Of a DNA stretch of 64,000 nt, positions 19,453-27,840 are shown piece after piece. Within the stretch, counting starts at the first letter, position 1. Each line of letters opens with the position of its first letter. Under the pieces are notes generated by a model. It worked only from the letters and a program-made list of their open reading frames with translations, was not told where the DNA came from and searched no databases. The stretch comes from CAVRQM01 sp963838805 (GTDB taxonomy: Bacteria > Pseudomonadota > Alphaproteobacteria > Acetobacterales > Acetobacteraceae), in assembly GCA_963838805.1 (NCBI GenBank), contig CAWISK010000010.1, positions 1 through 64,000 on the forward strand, written 5' to 3'. Both the position numbers and the translations under genes were made by a program.

Positions 19453-20246
19453 CCTCGTTCGATCCGGAACCCGCCGCGCTGGCGCTGCTGGACAACCGTG
19501 CCGCCCGCCGATCGGCGGGACCGCTGCCGCCCGGCATCGCCCCGCGCGACGTGGCGGAGGGTGTCGCGGTGCAGGTAGTCCTGGCACGCCTGCAGAACGC
19601 GCTTCCGCCGGGCGGATTCAAGCTGGGCGCCACAGGCTCGCGGATGCAGGTGGTGCTGGACCTGCCCGGCCCCGCTGCCGGGTTCATGCGCGCCGAGGAC
19701 ATTCACGAATCCGGGGTGACGTTGCCCTTCGCGCGGTTCCGCAACGTGCAGGTGGAATGCGAGCTGGCGGTACGCCTGGGCCGGGATCTGCCGCCCGGCC
19801 GGTACACGCCGGAGCAGGCGATCGAGGCGGTCGCCTCGCTGCACGCGGCGATCGAGATCGTGGAGAACCGCTACGGGCCGCCGCCGATCGGCGACCTGAA
19901 GGCGGTCGGCACGCCGACATTGATCGCCGATCAGGTCTATCACGCGGCCTGCGTGCTGGGACCGCCCGGCGAGGGTTGGCGCGAGCGCGATCTTGCCGCC
20001 TTGGAGGGCCGCATCATGGTGGATGGAACGACGCGCGATCAAGGGATCAGCGCCGATCTGCTGGGCCATCCCATGCGCGGCTTGGCGTGGCTCGCCGGCA
20101 GCGAGGCGGCGTCCGGCTTCGGCGGCCTGCGGGCCGGGCAGGCGGTGATGCTGGGCAGCGTGACGCCAAGCGTGATCCTGGACGGCCCGTGCGAGGTCTG
20201 CGTGATCTTCGACGGGCTGGCGCCGGCGCGGCTTACATTCGCCTGA
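19449..20246 (+). CDS. 2-keto-4-pentenoate hydratase-type protein (FAH fold)
   Basis: A 265-residue protein of the fumarylacetoacetase-fold hydratase/decarboxylase group (MhpD-like). Conserved acidic metal ligands appear in QVECELAVRLGRDL and AAIEIVENRYG. GFKLGATGSRMQ and AWLAGSEAASG are typical of the group. Such enzymes hydrate 2-keto-4-pentenoate-like products of meta-cleavage pathways, but no ring-cleavage genes are nearby. It overlaps rlmB by four bases (ATGA). A second, more divergent member lies at 25409-26219. Confidence 0.8.
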   Translation: MTSFDPEPAALALLDNRAARRSAGPLPPGIAPRDVAEGVAVQVVLARLQNALPPGGFKLGATGSRMQVVLDLPGPAAGFMRAEDIHESGVTLPFARFRNVQVECELAVRLGRDLPPGRYTPEQAIEAVASLHAAIEIVENRYGPPPIGDLKAVGTPTLIADQVYHAACVLGPPGEGWRERDLAALEGRIMVDGTTRDQGISADLLGHPMRGLAWLAGSEAASGFGGLRAGQAVMLGSVTPSVILDGPCEVCVIFDGLAPARLTFA

Positions 20247-20332
20247 GGGCAGAGCCCGCCGCAAAGCGTTAACCCGCCTCGGGCATTCTGCCCCCACGAC
20301 CGCGCGCTTCCTTCCGCGGCGGCAACGCCAGA

Positions 20333-20608
20333 ATGGCCGGCACGGGACACGCCATGCTCCCCGACTGGACCATGTCCGACTGGCCCATATCCGACTGGGC
20401 CACGCTTTCAGACGATCTCCAGATCCGCCTCGCGCGCGACGCCATGCGCCAGGCGGCGGAGGTGATCGCCGATCAGGCCGAGGCGCTGGCGCAGGCCATC
20501 GAGACAGGCACACTGGCTGACCGCGGCGGCCCGGATGCGTTGCGGCTGCTGGCCTCGGTCGTGCGTGTGGCCGGCCAGGATCCGCTGATCCCGGCCGGCC
20601 ACTGCTAG
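20333..20608 (+). CDS. Small hypothetical protein
   Basis: A 91-residue acidic protein with no recognised domain. The centre is a helical Ala/Leu/Asp-rich region (LQIRLARDAMRQAAEVIADQ). Start could be the ATG at 20333 or at 20354. It sits between the hydratase and the convergent degP gene. Codon use is like that of the neighbours, which supports coding, but there is no family evidence. Confidence 0.5.
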   Translation: MAGTGHAMLPDWTMSDWPISDWATLSDDLQIRLARDAMRQAAEVIADQAEALAQAIETGTLADRGGPDALRLLASVVRVAGQDPLIPAGHC

Positions 20609-20639
20609 TCAGGCCGCGCTCTCAATCAGCGAGGGCGCG

Positions 20640-22212
20640 TCAGCCTTGGCCCTCCTGGTTGGAGCCGCCCTGCTGGCCGGCCTGCGGAACTGCCACCGCG
20701 ACGAAGGCGGTATGGCCGTTGCGCAGCACGCGCAGCGCCACCGAGCTGCTCCCCTTCTCGGCGTCGCGGATCGCATTCACCGCCTCATCCGGCGAGTTCA
20801 CCGCGTGACTGCCGACGCCCACGATGACGTCGCCCTGCTGCAAGCCCGCCTGATCCGCCGCCGAGCCAGACTGCACATCAGCGATGGCCGCACCGCTGGC
20901 ATGGGGCGACAGGCTGAGCTGGCTGCGCAGATCCGGAGTGAGCGGGGCGAGCGACAGGCCGAGGCTCGGCTGCTGTTCGCCGCCCTGTTCGGCGCTGGCG
21001 GTCTGCGTGCCGGCCATCTTCGCGACATCGACCTTGATGGTCTTCTGCGTCCCGTCGCGCAGGATCGCCACGTCGGCCGTGGCCCCCGGCTTGATCCCCG
21101 CGACATCGACCGCGAGTTCGCGCGGCGTGCCGACCTTCTGGCCGTCGATGCCGACGATCACGTCACCCGGCTGGATGCCGGCCCGCGATGCCGGGGAATC
21201 CGGCTGCACGCCCGCCACCAAGGCTCCCTCGTGCCCGCTCGGAACCTTTGGCAGCTTGAGCGCGCTCGCCATCGCCGCATTGATCGGCTGCATCTCCACG
21301 CCCAGATAGCCGCGGGTCACGTGGCCGCTCTTCTCGATCTGGTCGACAACCGTGCGCACCATGTTCGAGGGGATGGCGAAGCCGATCCCGACGCTGCCGC
21401 CGGTGGGCGACAGGATGGCGGTGTTCACGCCCACGACCTCACCGTTCTGGGTGAACAGCGGGCCGCCGGAATTGCCCTTGTTGATGGGCGCGTCGACCTG
21501 GATGAAATTGTCGTACGGCCCCTCGCCGATGTCGCGGCCATCGGCCGAGACGATGCCGGCGGTGACGGTGCCGCCCAGGCCGAACGGATTGCCCATGGCG
21601 ACCACCCACTCACCCGGCCGCACCTTGCTGCTGTCGCCGAGCTTGAGGAACGGCAGCTTGTGATCGGCATGGACGCGCAGCACGGCAATGTCGGTGCGCG
21701 AATCGGTGCCCACCACCGTCGCCGGCAGTTGCGTGCCGTCATCGAGAGTGACCGTCAGCGTCTTTTCGCCCTGCACCACGTGGTTGTTGGTGACGATGGT
21801 GCCGTTCGCGTCAACGATGAAGCCGGAGCCCCGAGCTTCCACCGCGTGCGGCTGCATCGGGTGCATCCCGTGCGGCATCATCCCGAAAGGAAGCATGCCG
21901 AACGGCATCTGCCCGAACGGCATCTGGCCCTGCATTTCGCCGTTGTCGGCCGCCGGCTGGACCGCCAGGTGATTGGTCACCTGCACCACGGCGGGCCGCA
22001 CCTGTGCCACCAGATTGGCGAAGTCCGGCAGCGTCTGCGGCATCGCCGGCTGGAGCGGGGTGGCCGTCGCGGCCGGGAGTCGTGACGGGAGTGTTGTCGG
22101 CCGCGTGGCCGGCCTGGAAGGCAGCGAAGCCACCGAGCGCCGTGGCGCCCAGAAGCGTGGCGGCGAAGACGGTCCGCAGCCGGTTGCGGGGTTTCGAGGG
22201 GGGCGTCTGCAT
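20640..22212 (-). CDS. DegP/HtrA-type periplasmic serine protease with Met-rich insert, one frameshift
   Basis: About 523 residues of a Do-family protease/chaperone that degrades misfolded periplasmic proteins. It has an N-terminal signal (RTVFAATLLGATALGGFAAF), then a trypsin-like domain with His in IVTNNHVVQGE, Asp in SRTDIAVLR and Ser in NKGNSGGPLF. Two PDZ domains follow (GYLGVEMQPI and the region around PSLGLSLAPL). Between the signal and the catalytic His lies a Met/Phe/Gly/His-rich insert with repeats MPFGQMPFGMLPFG, in the position of the flexible LA loop. The frame changes near 22078 between the signal peptide and the mature domain. Start ATG 22212 has GGAGAG upstream. Confidence 0.9.
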
Positions 22213-22382
22213 CGAACTCTCCATACTGAAGACCTGTCGGGGTCGGCGGGGCGCCTGCGCCCGCCTTCCATTCCGCCAAGATGGGGACGCTGCGCCAACG
22301 GCGCGGTGGCGGAACAGTGAAACCGGCTCCACATGACGGGATTGACACCCGGGGTTGAGCCGCGCCAGTGAGGCGGCGAGCG

Positions 22383-22457
22383 GCCGGGTTAGCACAGCGG
22401 TAGTGCAGTGGTTTTGTAAACCAAAGGTCGGGGGTTCGATCCCCTCACCCGGCACCA
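22383..22457 (+). tRNA. tRNA-Thr (anticodon TGT)
   Basis: Acceptor GCCGGGT/ACCCGGC is perfect. The anticodon loop is TTTGTAA, so the anticodon is TGT. The T-loop and encoded CCA (22455-22457) are present. The top pair of the anticodon stem is a G-A mismatch. Confidence 0.93.
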
Positions 22458-22647
22458 GCGGCACCGCGGCATCGCCCCGCCTCTGCCAAGAAACCTCCGA
22501 AACACGCCACCACCCACAGGTTCCCGGGCAGATCGACAGGTCGAGGGCGGGCGTTTGCCACCTCGCCAAGACGTATCGTCCAGTATTGACAGTTTGTCTT
22601 GGTGTGATCATGGTGGCCGCAAGGGGAATCGCAGGGAGCCAGCCGGA

Positions 22648-23454
22648 ATGACGCTCGCAAGACGCACGATGTGCGCACTGGTGTTCGGGGCGACGCTCGG
22701 GCTGGCCACCGCGGCGGCGGCGAAGGTGCCGCAGAAGGTGTTGAAGTTCGGAGTGGCGGCGGAGCCGTACCCGCCATTCACGACGCAACAGGCGTCCGGC
22801 AAATGGGTCGGCTTCGAGATCGATTTGATGCACGCAGTCTGCGCGGCGCAGCACCTGCAATGCGAGGTGTACGCCACCGCCTATGACGGCATCTTCGCGG
22901 CACTGAACGCACGCAAGCTGGACGTGATCTGGACGTCGGTCGGCATTACCGACGAACGCAAGAAGATCGTCGATTTCACCAGCAAATACTACGATACGCC
23001 CGCTGCCATCATCGGACCGAAATCGTCCACGATGAAGCTTTCGACCGGGAATTTCTCAGCGCTCAAGGGCAAGATCGTGGGCGTGCAGACCTCGACCATC
23101 TATGGCGCCTTCTTCCGCAAATATCTGCCCGGCCAGGTCACGCTGAAGGAATATGACACCCAGGACGATGCGGACTCCGATCTCGCGGCCGGGCGGCTCG
23201 ACGCGGTGATGGCGAACTCCGTCGCGCTGTCGGAGTTCCTGAAAAGCGACCAGGGCCGGGACATGCGTGTGCTGCTGACCATCCCATCGTCCTACGATCG
23301 TTCGGTGTTCGGCTACGGTGTGGCGGGAGCGGTTCGCAAGTCCGACAGCACGCTGCGCGAGACCCTGAACGCCGGCATCGCCGCCATCAGGCAGGACGGG
23401 ACATATCAGCGGATCGCCAGGAAGTATTTTGATTTCGATGTCTATGGCGGCTGA
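22648..23454 (+). CDS. Amino-acid ABC transporter substrate-binding protein (family 3)
   Basis: A 268-residue periplasmic protein with a Sec signal (CALVFGATLGLATAAAA). The type 2 binding fold carries LKFGVAAEPYPPFT, GKWVGFEIDLMHAVC, DGIFAALNARKLDVIWTSVG and LKGKIVGVQTSTIY. It resembles the HisJ/ArgT/FliY group, binding polar amino acids such as arginine, lysine or cystine. No permease or ATPase is adjacent. It is the first gene of a tight plus-strand cluster with an aminotransferase and an agmatine-deiminase-like enzyme, which suggests a basic or guanidino amino acid as ligand (inference). Confidence 0.85.
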   Translation: MTLARRTMCALVFGATLGLATAAAAKVPQKVLKFGVAAEPYPPFTTQQASGKWVGFEIDLMHAVCAAQHLQCEVYATAYDGIFAALNARKLDVIWTSVGITDERKKIVDFTSKYYDTPAAIIGPKSSTMKLSTGNFSALKGKIVGVQTSTIYGAFFRKYLPGQVTLKEYDTQDDADSDLAAGRLDAVMANSVALSEFLKSDQGRDMRVLLTIPSSYDRSVFGYGVAGAVRKSDSTLRETLNAGIAAIRQDGTYQRIARKYFDFDVYGG

Positions 23455-23469
23455 TTGACGGACCCGGAC

Positions 23470-24390
23470 ATGCCGCTGACACCCACCCCGAAGATCTGGA
23501 TGAACGGCACGCTCGTCGACTGGGCGGATGCACGCGTCCACGTCCTTACCCATGCGCTGCACTATGGCTCCGCCGTGTTCGAGGGGATGCGCGCCTACAA
23601 GACGGCGGTGGGTCCGGCGATCTTCCGCCTGACCGACCATGTCCGCCGCCTCTACCGCTCCGGCAAGATCCTCGACCTGCCGATGCCCTTCTCGGTCGAG
23701 GAGATCGCGAGCGCGTGCCGCGAGACGGTGCTCTCGACCGGACTCGACGAATGCTATGTCCGGGTGCTCGCCTATCTCGGCTATGGCGAGATGGGGCTGA
23801 ATATCAGCGGGAGCACCGTGGATGTCGCAATCGCCTGCTGGCCCTGGGCGGCGCTGCATGGCGAGGATCGGATGTCGCGTGGTGCGCGCATGAAGATCTC
23901 CTCCTGGCAGCGCCACGACCACAACATCATGCCGCCGGCGTCAAAGACCGCGGGGGGATACGTCAACTCCTCCCTGGCCCAGGCCGAGGCGATCCGCGCC
24001 GGCTATGACGGCGCGATCATCCTGAATCGGCACGGGCTGGTCAGCGAGTGCGCGGGCGAAAACATCTTTGCCGTGCGCGACGGGCGTATCATGACACCGC
24101 CCGCCTCCGCGGGTGCGCTGGAGGGCATCACGCAGGACAGCGTGCGCCGCATCGCCGCCGATCTGGGCAGTCCCGTCGAGACGATCGAGCTGACCCGCAG
24201 CGACCTCTATATCGCTGATGAGGCTTTCGTCTGCGGTACGGCTGCGGAAATCGGTTCGGTCAATTCGGTGGACGACCGCCCCCTGCCCTGCCCCGGTCCG
24301 ATCACCAGCGCCATCGCGGCCATGTACCGAAAGGCGGTGCATGGCGAAGAAGACCGGTATCGGAGCTGGGTGGAGGCGTGCCGGACATGA
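23470..24390 (+). CDS. Class IV PLP aminotransferase (IlvE-like)
   Basis: A fold-type IV aminotransferase of 306 residues. The N-terminal KIWMNGTLVDWADARVHVLT and GSAVFEGMRAYKT are typical of branched-chain aminotransferases. The Schiff-base Lys is in KTAGGYVNSSLAQ. SECAGENIFAVRDGRI and ALEGITQDSVRRIA are the cofactor phosphate and substrate loops. Context argues for a catabolic role on another amino acid rather than branched-chain synthesis. The start is the ATG at 23470; an in-frame TTG at 23455 directly follows the preceding stop. It overlaps the next gene by ATGA at 24387. Confidence 0.88.
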   Translation: MPLTPTPKIWMNGTLVDWADARVHVLTHALHYGSAVFEGMRAYKTAVGPAIFRLTDHVRRLYRSGKILDLPMPFSVEEIASACRETVLSTGLDECYVRVLAYLGYGEMGLNISGSTVDVAIACWPWAALHGEDRMSRGARMKISSWQRHDHNIMPPASKTAGGYVNSSLAQAEAIRAGYDGAIILNRHGLVSECAGENIFAVRDGRIMTPPASAGALEGITQDSVRRIAADLGSPVETIELTRSDLYIADEAFVCGTAAEIGSVNSVDDRPLPCPGPITSAIAAMYRKAVHGEEDRYRSWVEACRT

Positions 24391-25412
24391 GTGGCGCACC
24401 GGAACCCAGACTGCGGATGCCGGGCGAATGGACCACGCATGAGCGCACACTCATGGCCTGGCCATGCCGCGCAGAGATGTGGGGATCGCTGTATCCGCAG
24501 ACCAAGATCGAGTCCGCTGCGGTCGCCAACGCCATTGCCGCCTTTGAGCCGGTGACGATGTTTTGCGCGAACGAGGCGCTCGCGACAGAGGCTCGCGCGG
24601 TGCTGACCGCCGCCAGCGGTATCCGCGTCCTGCCGATGGATGGATCGTGGATGCGCGACACCGGGCCGGTCTACGTCTCGAACGGCGCACGCCGGGAGGC
24701 GCGGCACTTCCGCTTCAACGCGCATGGCGAGAAGCACGCGCGGCGCGATCGCGACGCGGCCCTGGGTGCCAGCGTCGCGCGTGTGCTCGGCGATCCGGTG
24801 GTGCCGGTCGATCTCGTGCTGGAGGGCGGCGCCCTCGCCAGCAACGGCACCGGCCGGCTGGTGGTGACGCGGCATTGCCTAATGGACTCTAACCGGAACT
24901 GGCAAATCGATGAGGCGACCGTCGAGGCGCGGCTGCGCGACGCACTCGGGATGGACGAAATCATCTGGCTGCCAGCCGGACCGAAATTCGATCAGCAATC
25001 GACCGGATCGGACGGGCATACCGACATCTTCCTCGACTTCATCGCACCCGATCGCGCCATGCTGCTGGCTGCCAGCAGCCCCGAGGACGAGGATGCGGCG
25101 CTGTTCGCGGAGTGGCGTGCCATTTTCGCCGAACGCGGCATCTCCGTGATCGACGTGCCGTGGCTTCCGGTGATCGAGCATGAGCGGCGCCGGGTTCCCG
25201 CCTCCTATCTCAACTTCTACCTCTGCAACGGCGCCGTCATCGTTCCCGTGGCCGAGGTTGATCCCGACATGGACCAGCAGGCGCTGCGGCTGATTGCGGC
25301 CTGCCTGCCGGATCGGCAGGTGGTGCCGATCGCCATTCGCGCCCATCCGGCGCAGGGCGGCGCCATCCACTGTATCACGCAGCAGGTGCCAAGGGTCGGG
25401 ACCGCGTCATGA
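24387..25412 (+). CDS. Agmatine deiminase / peptidyl-arginine deiminase family protein
   Basis: A 341-residue guanidino-group-modifying enzyme. Conserved residues include WMRDTGPVYV, the LEGGALASNGTG loop, the His in DGHTDIFLDF and the nucleophilic Cys in AIHCITQQ near the C-terminus. Agmatine deiminase converts agmatine to N-carbamoylputrescine and ammonia. The usual partner N-carbamoylputrescine amidase (aguB) is not adjacent; instead an aminotransferase and a hydratase flank it by ATGA overlaps. The natural substrate may therefore be another guanidino compound (inference). Confidence 0.87.
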   Translation: MSGAPEPRLRMPGEWTTHERTLMAWPCRAEMWGSLYPQTKIESAAVANAIAAFEPVTMFCANEALATEARAVLTAASGIRVLPMDGSWMRDTGPVYVSNGARREARHFRFNAHGEKHARRDRDAALGASVARVLGDPVVPVDLVLEGGALASNGTGRLVVTRHCLMDSNRNWQIDEATVEARLRDALGMDEIIWLPAGPKFDQQSTGSDGHTDIFLDFIAPDRAMLLAASSPEDEDAALFAEWRAIFAERGISVIDVPWLPVIEHERRRVPASYLNFYLCNGAVIVPVAEVDPDMDQQALRLIAACLPDRQVVPIAIRAHPAQGGAIHCITQQVPRVGTAS

Positions 25413-26219
25413 CTCGGGATTGCGACCTGCGGCTGAGCGAAGCGGAACACGAGGCCCTTGCCCTCCGCCTGTTCGCGGCCCGGCAGGCTGGACAGGGGAT
25501 CGACCCGCCGAGCGAGGAGCGGGCGTACACGCTGGCGGACGCCTATCGCGTGCGGCGCCGCTTCGTGGACCATCTGCTGGCCTCTGGTGACACGCTGGCG
25601 GGTCACAAGATCGGCTTCACGTCCGAGACGATGCGCGTCATGTACGGGATGGCAGGCGCCCGATTTCGGGCAGCTTCTGGCCTCCATGCTGGTGCCCGCC
25701 GGCGCGCCGACCGCCGCCAGCCGGCGTGCGAATGCGCGCGCCGAACCGGAGATCGCCTTCGAACTCGCCCGCCCGCTGCGCGGGCCCGGAGTAACGGTCG
25801 ATGACGTGCTTGACGCGACGCGGGCGGTGCGCGGCGCGGTCGAGGTGATCGACAGCCGGGTGGGCGCGATGCGGGCCAAGGCCGTCGATTCGATCGCCGA
25901 CAATGCCGGCGCCGGCTATGTCGTGCTGGGCGAGATCGCCGTCCCGCCGCGCGAGCTGGACCTCGCGGCCCTGCTCATGGAGTTCGATGTGGACGGACAG
26001 AGGCAGACCGGCAGCGGCGGCGAGGTGATGGGGCATCCGGCGGCGCCGGTCGCCTGGCTTGCGAACAGGCTCTGTGAACTGGATGGGCTTGGCGGCACGC
26101 TGGAAAGCGGCCACATCGTCATCTCGGGCTCTCCCACCAGATCGGTAGCCGTCCATGCCGGATCACAGCTCCACGCGGATTTCGGGCCGCTCGGCAGCAT
26201 CTCGATCAGTTTCACATAG
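25409..26219 (+). CDS. 2-keto-4-pentenoate hydratase-like protein, one frameshift
   Basis: About 270 residues of the FAH-fold hydratase group. The N-terminal part LADAYRVRRRFVDHLLASG and GHKIGFTSETMR is in one frame. From about 25655 the frame shifts and continues with PDFGQLLASMLVPAG, AEPEIAFELARPL, VEVIDSRVG and SIADNAGAGYVVLG to the TAG at 26219. Metal-binding Glu residues and the Lys of HKIGFT are retained. It overlaps the deiminase by ATGA. In this operon it may act on a keto acid produced by the aminotransferase (inference). Confidence 0.8.
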
Positions 26220-26886
26220 AAGCGACCGCGCCGCCGCCTCGCGGACCGACACGGCCGCGTTGCTGGCGGCTTTCGTGCCGCTGTGCGATGCGATCGCGCG
26301 TCTGCTGTGGCCGCGCGCGGAGGTGGTGCTGCACGACATCGCGCGCGACGCGATCGTGCATATCGCCAACCCGTTCTCCGCGCGAAAGGCCGGCGACGCC
26401 TCGCTGATCGGCGAATTGCCGGAACCCACGCTGACCGGCAACGTGGTCGGCCCCTATCCCAAGCGCAATTTTGACGGCCGCCGACTGAAAGCGGTGATGA
26501 GCGTCATTCGCGATGCCGAGAACGCTCCCGTCGGGCTAGTCTGCGTCAATCTCGACATCGAGGCGTTTTCCGGCGCGCTGGAGCAGATCGAGCAGCTGAT
26601 CGCCATCGTGCAGCCGACGCCGCGGCCTGCTTCCCTGTTCGGCGCGGATTGGCGCGAGCAGGTCAATACGCGTGTCGGCGAGTTTCTGGTCGAGCGCGCT
26701 ACGTCGCTGGAGCGGATGACGCCCGAAGTCATGGATGACCTGCTGCTGCGGCTGGACGAGTGCGGTACGTTCGCCATCCGCACCGCGGTACCCTATGTCG
26801 CGAAGGTTCTCGGCCTGTCTCGCGCTACCGTCTATTCCCGGCTGGCCGCGGCGCGCCGACGTGAGCCGAACGGGGCGGAATCCTGA
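26155..26886 (+). CDS. YheO/DauR-type transcriptional regulator
   Basis: A PAS-like YheO domain (EVVLHDIARDAIVHIANPFS, GPYPKRNFDGRRLKAVMSVI) is followed by a C-terminal HTH_22 domain with FAIRTAVPYVAKVLGLSRAT and the HTH recognition segment LSRATVYSRL. Family members include DauR, the regulator of D-arginine utilisation in Pseudomonas. The location at the end of the aminotransferase/deiminase operon fits local control of a basic amino acid pathway. The start is uncertain: the ATG at 26155 would overlap the hydratase by 65 bp. A TTG at 26260, ten residues before the conserved domain, is the alternative. It is convergent with the CobW gene, 20 bp apart. Confidence 0.8.
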   Translation: MPDHSSTRISGRSAASRSVSHRSDRAAASRTDTAALLAAFVPLCDAIARLLWPRAEVVLHDIARDAIVHIANPFSARKAGDASLIGELPEPTLTGNVVGPYPKRNFDGRRLKAVMSVIRDAENAPVGLVCVNLDIEAFSGALEQIEQLIAIVQPTPRPASLFGADWREQVNTRVGEFLVERATSLERMTPEVMDDLLLRLDECGTFAIRTAVPYVAKVLGLSRATVYSRLAAARRREPNGAES

Positions 26887-26906
26887 CGCGAGATCCCGCG
26901 TCACAC

Positions 26907-27836
26907 TCAGGACGACCGGCCGGCGCGGCACGCGTCCAGCGCGGAGCCGATCGCATCGGCCGGAAGCGACCCGCGCGGGCCGATCATCACCGCCTCGGAG
27001 CGTTCGGCCCCGGCCGGTCGCCGCGACCAGTCGATACGGCCCCCGACGAGGTGCAGCACGGCGTCCTCGTCCGGCAGGGCATCCACCCGGAAGATGCCCT
27101 TCGCTCGAAACACCTGCGGCGACAGGCCGGCAACAGCGCCGCGCAGCCGTTCGAGCGAAAGGATGTCGGCGCTGGTCCAGGCGAGGGCGTCAAACACAGC
27201 GGCAGCGTCCGCCGCCTGGGCCGTGGCGCGCGGCAGCACGCGATCGTGAAGCCCGGCATCCAGGATCAGAGGCAGCGGCACATCGGCGTGCGCCGCCTCC
27301 AGCACGCGACTGTCGGGGAACAAATGGTCGCGCCGAAACGCCGCCGCCGCGCCGGGGGCCGCGAGATCGGTCTTGTTGAGGATCACGATATCGGCTGCGG
27401 CAATCTGCAACTCCGTCAGGTCCCGCATCGCCACAGGCAGGTCCGGTGCCGCGGCGAGATCGACCAGCGTCAGCACGCCGTCGAGCCGGAACGCCGCACG
27501 GATCGCAGGATGCAGCAGGCTTGCCGCCACGCGGCCGGGATCGGCGACACCGCTGCACTCGATCAGGAGGTGGTCCGGGCGGGGCAGCCGCGCCGCGAGC
27601 CGCCGCAGCGTCGCGGCAAGCCCGTTCGCGACGGTGCAGCACAGGCAGCCGTTGGCCAGTGCCACCATGTCCTCCGCCACGTCGCTGACCAGCCGCGCGT
27701 CGATATTCAGCTCGCCGAAATCGTTGACCAGGACGGTCATGCGCAGGCCGTGGTCGCTGGTGAGAATCCGGCGCAGCAAGGTCGTCTTGCCGGCGCCGAG
27801 AAAGCCCGCGATCAGCGTGACGGGCACCTCCTGCAT
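26907..27836 (-). CDS. CobW/G3E-family GTPase (metallochaperone-type)
   Basis: A 309-residue G3E GTPase. Walker A is GFLGAGKTTLL, the metal-binding CxCC motif is NGCLCCTV, the base-specificity motif is NKTD, and the C-terminal CobW domain carries VFRAKGIFRVD. Members of this family insert or deliver metals, especially zinc. It is last in a minus-strand operon, five bases after a metal-dependent amidohydrolase and a co-transcribed M20 hydrolase, so it could metallate these enzymes (inference). Start ATG 27836. Confidence 0.88.
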   Translation of the reverse strand: MQEVPVTLIAGFLGAGKTTLLRRILTSDHGLRMTVLVNDFGELNIDARLVSDVAEDMVALANGCLCCTVANGLAATLRRLAARLPRPDHLLIECSGVADPGRVAASLLHPAIRAAFRLDGVLTLVDLAAAPDLPVAMRDLTELQIAAADIVILNKTDLAAPGAAAAFRRDHLFPDSRVLEAAHADVPLPLILDAGLHDRVLPRATAQAADAAAVFDALAWTSADILSLERLRGAVAGLSPQVFRAKGIFRVDALPDEDAVLHLVGGRIDWSRRPAGAERSEAVMIGPRGSLPADAIGSALDACRAGRSS

Positions 27837-27840
27837 CGGC

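Noticed and set aside
20646..22085. Plus-strand open frame of 479 codons opposite degP
   Set aside because: The catalytic triad and PDZ domains are on the minus strand; the plus-strand translation is His/Arg-rich shadow sequence.
22383..22457. tRNA considered as tRNA-Lys because of the T-rich anticodon loop
   Set aside because: Placing the 7-base loop by the acceptor and anticodon stems gives TTTGTAA, so the anticodon is TGT (Thr).
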